This document shows positions 6,257 through 8,677 of a stretch of DNA of 8,677 nucleotides, one piece after another (positions within the stretch are counted from its first letter, which is position 1; each line of letters begins with the position of its first letter). The stretch is from positions 1 through 8,677 of the forward strand of contig JAOPWO010000427.1 in the NCBI GenBank assembly GCA_025965635.1, given 5' to 3'. Origin of the DNA: Modestobacter sp. (GTDB lineage Bacteria > Actinomycetota > Actinomycetes > Mycobacteriales > Geodermatophilaceae). Below the pieces are notes generated by a model that saw nothing but the letters and a program-made list of their open reading frames with translations, had not been told where the DNA came from and searched no databases. A program made the translations under genes and the position numbers.

Positions 6257-6556
6257 ATGAACCGGGGGCGGCACGGGGTCTCGCTGGCCGACCGGGCCGC
6301 GGGTTCCGGTGTGCCGGCACCGTCGGCACCGTCGGCCGGGCAGGCCCCCGGCCGACGGCCGGCCGCGCAGGGCTCCGGCCGGCACTGCTGGGTGCGGGAC
6401 CCACCGGACGCCCCGGGCATCTGGCCGGGGCTGCTCGTGGAGTGGCGGCAGCGGGGCGACGGCTGGCACGGCCGGGTCGCCTACGCCGTGCCGGGCGAGC
6501 ACGGACCCGTCCTGGTGGAGTCCTGGCTGCCCGCCGATCAGCTCACGCAGGGCTGA
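6257..6556 (+). CDS. Small protein of unknown function (99 aa), predicted SOS-regulated
   Basis: The product has a basic N-terminal stretch (MNRGRHGVSLADRA), an Ala/Pro/Gly-rich linker (about 17-41) and a compact C-terminal part. That part reads RHCWVRDPP (42-50), PGIWPGLLVEWRQ (53-65), GWHGRVAYAVP (69-79) and LVESWLPADQL (86-96). The spaced aromatics and alternating beta-like segments suggest a small beta-barrel, perhaps SH3-like; this is a guess from pattern. I know no assigned function. The HCWV...WPGLLVEW pattern feels familiar as a small actinobacterial protein found near SOS mutagenesis polymerase genes, but I cannot verify that. The ATG at 6257 is preceded by GGTGG (6244-6248). In-frame alternatives are GTG 6245 and 6248, and GTG 6188, which has a strong AGGAGG (6174-6179) but would place the LexA box inside the gene. 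The operator favours the later starts and predicts induction by DNA damage. Confidence 0.75.
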   Translation: MNRGRHGVSLADRAAGSGVPAPSAPSAGQAPGRRPAAQGSGRHCWVRDPPDAPGIWPGLLVEWRQRGDGWHGRVAYAVPGEHGPVLVESWLPADQLTQG

Positions 6557-6654
6557 GCCGCTGGGGATGGCCGGACGGTTGGGACGCCACCCGGTGGGCT
6601 ACCCGGAGGGCAGCGCGGTCCGCACCCGGCGGACCTCGGGAGCGGAGGACGACG
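6557..6654 (+). other. Short gap between the two small genes
   Basis: These 98 bases contain the ribosome-binding site GGAGG (6644-6648, 6 nt before the ATG of the next gene). There is no obvious terminator hairpin with a T-run and no clear promoter. Co-transcription of the 99-aa and 66-aa genes is possible but not shown. Confidence 0.4.
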
Positions 6655-6855
6655 ATGACCGGCCCGCACGACGAACCCACGCTCGACGACGTGATCATCC
6701 CCGCGGAGTCCGCCCCCCGGGATCGCCAGGAGCACGCGAAGGACCCGCACCTCTCCGACGAGGCCCTCGAGCACCGCACCGAGCAGGAGCGGCAGGCGGT
6801 CGGCTCCGACGACGCCGCCCCGGCCGGGGCCGAGGAGCACGCCGCCACCGACTGA
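6655..6855 (+). CDS. Small acidic hydrophilic protein of unknown function (66 aa)
   Basis: The ATG at 6655 has a clean GGAGG 6 nt upstream (6644-6648), which decides the start; a longer upstream frame exists but is a shadow of other genes. The product begins MTGPHDEPTLDDVIIPAESA and continues with a charged helix-prone stretch (LSDEALEHRTEQERQAV, 33-49) and an Ala/Glu/Asp-rich end (ending EEHAATD). I count 18 acidic against 5 basic residues and no Cys, aromatic residues or membrane segment. It is probably cytoplasmic, partly disordered, with one amphipathic helix. No family is recognised. It lies 98 nt after the predicted SOS gene on the same strand and could be read from the same promoter. 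A convergent terminator follows at 6874-6908. Confidence 0.7.
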   Translation: MTGPHDEPTLDDVIIPAESAPRDRQEHAKDPHLSDEALEHRTEQERQAVGSDDAAPAGAEEHAATD

Positions 6856-6873
6856 GGTGGTGGGTCCGCCAGC

Positions 6874-6908
6874 GGGCGGTGTCCCGGGGCCGTCCCGGGG
6901 CGCCGCCC
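6874..6908. terminator. Bidirectional hairpin between convergent genes
   Basis: GGGCGG (6874-6879) pairs with CCGCCC (6903-6908), and inside it CCCGGG (6883-6888) pairs with CCCGGG (6894-6899) around a 5-nt loop, with a 3x3 internal loop between the stems. It sits 18 nt after the 66-aa gene's stop and 8 nt before the stop of the MFS gene on the other strand, where a two-way terminator is expected. There is no T-tract on either side. Confidence 0.6.
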
Positions 6909-6916
6909 CTGCCGCG

Positions 6917-8164
6917 TCAGGGGCGGTTGAGCGAGCGGGTGCGCCCCAGCACCAGGGTGAGCAGCAGGGCCCCGACGATGCACCCACCGGCAAGGACGGC
7001 GACCCCCGGCCAGCCGGCGTGCTCCCAGGCCCGGCCGGCGAGTGTGCCGCCCACCGACGAGCCGACGTAGTACCAGAACGAGTACAGCGAGGCGGCCTGC
7101 CCGACCGCCCGGCCGCCGAGCTGCGCCCGCACCGCCACCCAGCCGTTGGCCACGCCGTGGGCGGCGAAGAACCCGATGGTCAGCACGGTCAGCCCGACGA
7201 CGAAGCCGGCCAGCGGGGCCAGCAGGGTGAGCGCGAGGCCACCGGCCATGAGCAGCACCGCCATCGGCACCACGACCCGGCGGCCCATCCGGTCGGCCAG
7301 CCCGCTGGCCGTCGGGGAGCTCACCGAGCCGAGCAGGTAGGCCAGGAACACCAGGCTCGCCAGCGCCGGGGTCAGCGAGTACGGCGCGGACTCCAGCCGG
7401 AACGTCCCGGCGTTGTAGACCGCCACGAACGCGCCCATCAGCAGTGCGGCGAGACCGTAGAGGGCCAGCAGCGCCGGATCGGTGAAGCCGGCCGCGAGCT
7501 GACGGAGCAGCCCGACCTCCCGCGGGACGCGGCTGAACCGGCGGGACGGCGGCAGCAACCACCGGACGGCGACCGCGCAGCCCACCGCCAGCACCGCCGT
7601 GCCGCCGAGAGCCGCCCGCCAGCCACCGACGTCGGTGAGCACACCGGCCAGCAGCCGCCCGGTGAGCCCGCCGATCGCGGTACCGCTGACGTAGAGCCCG
7701 ATCGCCCGGCCGCTGACCGAGGGGTGCAGCTCCTCCCGGAGGTAGGCGACCGCGACCGCGGGCAGGCCCGCCAGCGCGAAGCCCTGCAGGGCGCGCAGCA
7801 CCAGCACCAGCTCCCAGACCGGGGTGAGCGCCAGCAGCACGGCCAGCACCGCGGTGGCGGCCAGGCTGGCGTGCAGCACCGGCGTGCGGCCGCGACGGTC
7901 GGACAGCGGCCCGAGGACGAGCAGGCCGACCGCGAGCGACGCGGTGCTGATCGAGATGGCCAGCGTCGAGGCAGCCGGGGACACCTCGAACGACCGGACG
8001 AGCTCGGGCAGCAGCGCCTGTGGTGCGTAGAGGGTGGCGAAGACCGCGAGCCCGGCGAGGAACACCGCGGTCGCTGCCCGGCGCAGCCCCGGCTCACCGG
8101 CCCGGTGCCCCTCGACCGGCACCGGGCCGGGGGCGCCCTCCACCGCGTCCCCGTCCGCCGCCAT
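6917..8164 (-). CDS. MFS transporter, probable drug or sugar efflux (YnfM/AraJ-like)
   Basis: The 415-residue protein has about 12 hydrophobic segments and belongs to the major facilitator superfamily, acting in the cytoplasmic membrane as a proton-linked exporter. The N-terminal 28 residues are hydrophilic. TM1 follows from about residue 30. The family motif A is GPLSDRRGRTPVL (85-97), and RALQG (124-128) is the motif B equivalent in TM4. GRAIGLYVSGTAIGGLTGR (152-170) resembles the TM5 region of efflux members. A degenerate second motif A, GLADRMGRR (288-296), opens the C-terminal half. The sequence pattern (YAPQALLPEL near TM1, RLESAPYSLTPA after TM7) is typical of YnfM-like transporters, whose substrates are mostly unknown. 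The ATG at 8162-8164 is the best first start, but the upstream GGCAGG is only a moderate ribosome-binding site. No regulator gene lies next to it. The upstream Mur-like gene ends 54 nt away on the same strand. Confidence 0.9.
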   Translation of the reverse strand: MAADGDAVEGAPGPVPVEGHRAGEPGLRRAATAVFLAGLAVFATLYAPQALLPELVRSFEVSPAASTLAISISTASLAVGLLVLGPLSDRRGRTPVLHASLAATAVLAVLLALTPVWELVLVLRALQGFALAGLPAVAVAYLREELHPSVSGRAIGLYVSGTAIGGLTGRLLAGVLTDVGGWRAALGGTAVLAVGCAVAVRWLLPPSRRFSRVPREVGLLRQLAAGFTDPALLALYGLAALLMGAFVAVYNAGTFRLESAPYSLTPALASLVFLAYLLGSVSSPTASGLADRMGRRVVVPMAVLLMAGGLALTLLAPLAGFVVGLTVLTIGFFAAHGVANGWVAVRAQLGGRAVGQAASLYSFWYYVGSSVGGTLAGRAWEHAGWPGVAVLAGGCIVGALLLTLVLGRTRSLNRP

Positions 8165-8218
8165 GCCGCCGAGCCTGCCCCTGTGAGGCGTGACACGGCC
8201 CGCCGGTCCGGCGACGGG
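8165..8218 (-). other. Short gap between Mur-like ligase and MFS gene
   Basis: The 54-nt spacer includes a short GC inverted repeat (GCCGG at 8202-8206 and CCGGC at 8208-8212, flanked by CCC/GGG) that could weakly terminate the upstream ligase gene. No clear -10 element is seen for the MFS gene, so the two may be co-transcribed. Confidence 0.3.
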
Positions 8219-8677
8219 TCAGGAGGCGCGCTCGCCGACCAGGGCGCCGACCGGGTCCAGCGCCTCGCGGGCCACCTCGGCGTCGTCGAGGTGGACCGGG
8301 GCGCCGTCGTCCTGCAGGCGGGTCTCGTGCCCCCGGCCCACGATCAGGACGACGTCGCGCACGCCGGCCGCCCGCACTGCCGCGGTGATCGCCTCGCGGC
8401 GGTCGAGGACGGTGCGCACCACGCCGCTGCCACCGATCAGCCCGACCCGGAGCTCCTCGACGATGGCCGCCGGCTGCTCACCGTGGCTGCCCTCGTTGGT
8501 CAGCCAGACCTCGTCGGCCGCCCGGGCGGCCGCGCCCAGGCCCTGTCGCTTGTACCGGTCGCGGCGGCCCCGCGCGCCGAGCACCAGGTGCACGCGGCCA
8601 CCGGCGGAGCCCAGCTCGCGGGCGGTCTCCAGGGCGGCGGCCAGTGCGCCGGGGGTGTGCGCGTAGTCGACGACCAC
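8219..8677 (-). CDS. MurE-like Mur ligase, C-terminal domain (partial)
   Basis: The window holds the last 152 residues; the rest lies beyond its end. The visible part is the C-terminal domain of a Mur ligase. It starts VVVDYAHTPGALAAALE (residues 1-17 of the fragment), the hallmark opening of this domain in MurE, and continues with LVLGARGRRDRYKR (31-44). It ends with VVLIVGRGHET (109-119) and DDAEVAREAL (131-140). Authentic MurE enzymes add diaminopimelate or lysine to UDP-MurNAc-Ala-Glu and carry a DNPR (or related) motif for that amino acid. Here the matching site reads TNEGSHGE (60-67), so Asp-Asn-Pro-Arg is replaced by Glu-Gly-Ser-His. The usual GCGGDRD and GKGHE also read GARGRRD and GRGHE. 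It is therefore probably a MurE paralogue acting on another substrate, not the main peptidoglycan enzyme. The ATP-binding and central domains cannot be judged here. Confidence 0.85.
   Translation of the reverse strand: MVVDYAHTPGALAAALETARELGSAGGRVHLVLGARGRRDRYKRQGLGAAARAADEVWLTNEGSHGEQPAAIVEELRVGLIGGSGVVRTVLDRREAITAAVRAAGVRDVVLIVGRGHETRLQDDGAPVHLDDAEVAREALDPVGALVGERAS

Noticed and set aside
1..8677. CRISPR arrays, transposons, phage genes or a multi-gene defence system
   Set aside because: No regularly spaced repeats, transposase motifs or terminal inverted repeats were seen. Codon style is uniform throughout and most genes are ordinary housekeeping or accessory types.

Overview
The window comes from a very GC-rich actinobacterium. 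Codon third positions are almost all G or C, starts are often GTG, and one promoter looks leaderless. The gene types (an actinobacterial EF-G2, a compact MalQ and a HrpB helicase) suit Geodermatophilaceae or close relatives such as Blastococcus, Modestobacter or Geodermatophilus. That placement is an inference from style and protein similarity, not from a search.

Layout. Positions 1-108 (+) hold the last 35 codons of the helicase gene hrpB. A non-coding convergent region follows (109-444). Three genes then lie on the minus strand: a 53-residue acidic protein (445-606), a SAM-dependent methyltransferase (929-1579), and a 78-residue ORF (1576-1812) whose stop overlaps the methyltransferase start by 4 nt. 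The 78-residue ORF looks like an internally deleted alpha/beta-hydrolase. It has a TAGCGT -10 box placed for a leaderless mRNA. Upstream on the same strand is an EF-G-like GTPase, EF-G2 (2008-4107).

A 157-bp divergent region separates EF-G2 from malQ (4265-6142, +), a 4-alpha-glucanotransferase. After malQ and a hairpin comes a perfect 30-bp palindrome (6201-6230). Its centre, TCGAACACGTGTTCGA, matches the actinobacterial LexA/SOS box TCGAAC-N4-GTTCGA exactly. It lies just before a 99-residue protein of unknown function (6257-6556), which is followed by a 66-residue acidic protein (6655-6855). A hairpin at 6874-6908 separates these from two minus-strand genes: a 12-TM MFS exporter (6917-8164) and the C-terminal part of a MurE-like Mur ligase (8219-8677), whose DNPR substrate motif is replaced.

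The genes do not form one pathway. The most noteworthy points are the predicted SOS-controlled small gene with its oversized LexA operator, the remnant leader ORF coupled to a methyltransferase, and the non-canonical MurE-like ligase. No CRISPR array, transposase, rRNA or complete tRNA was seen.
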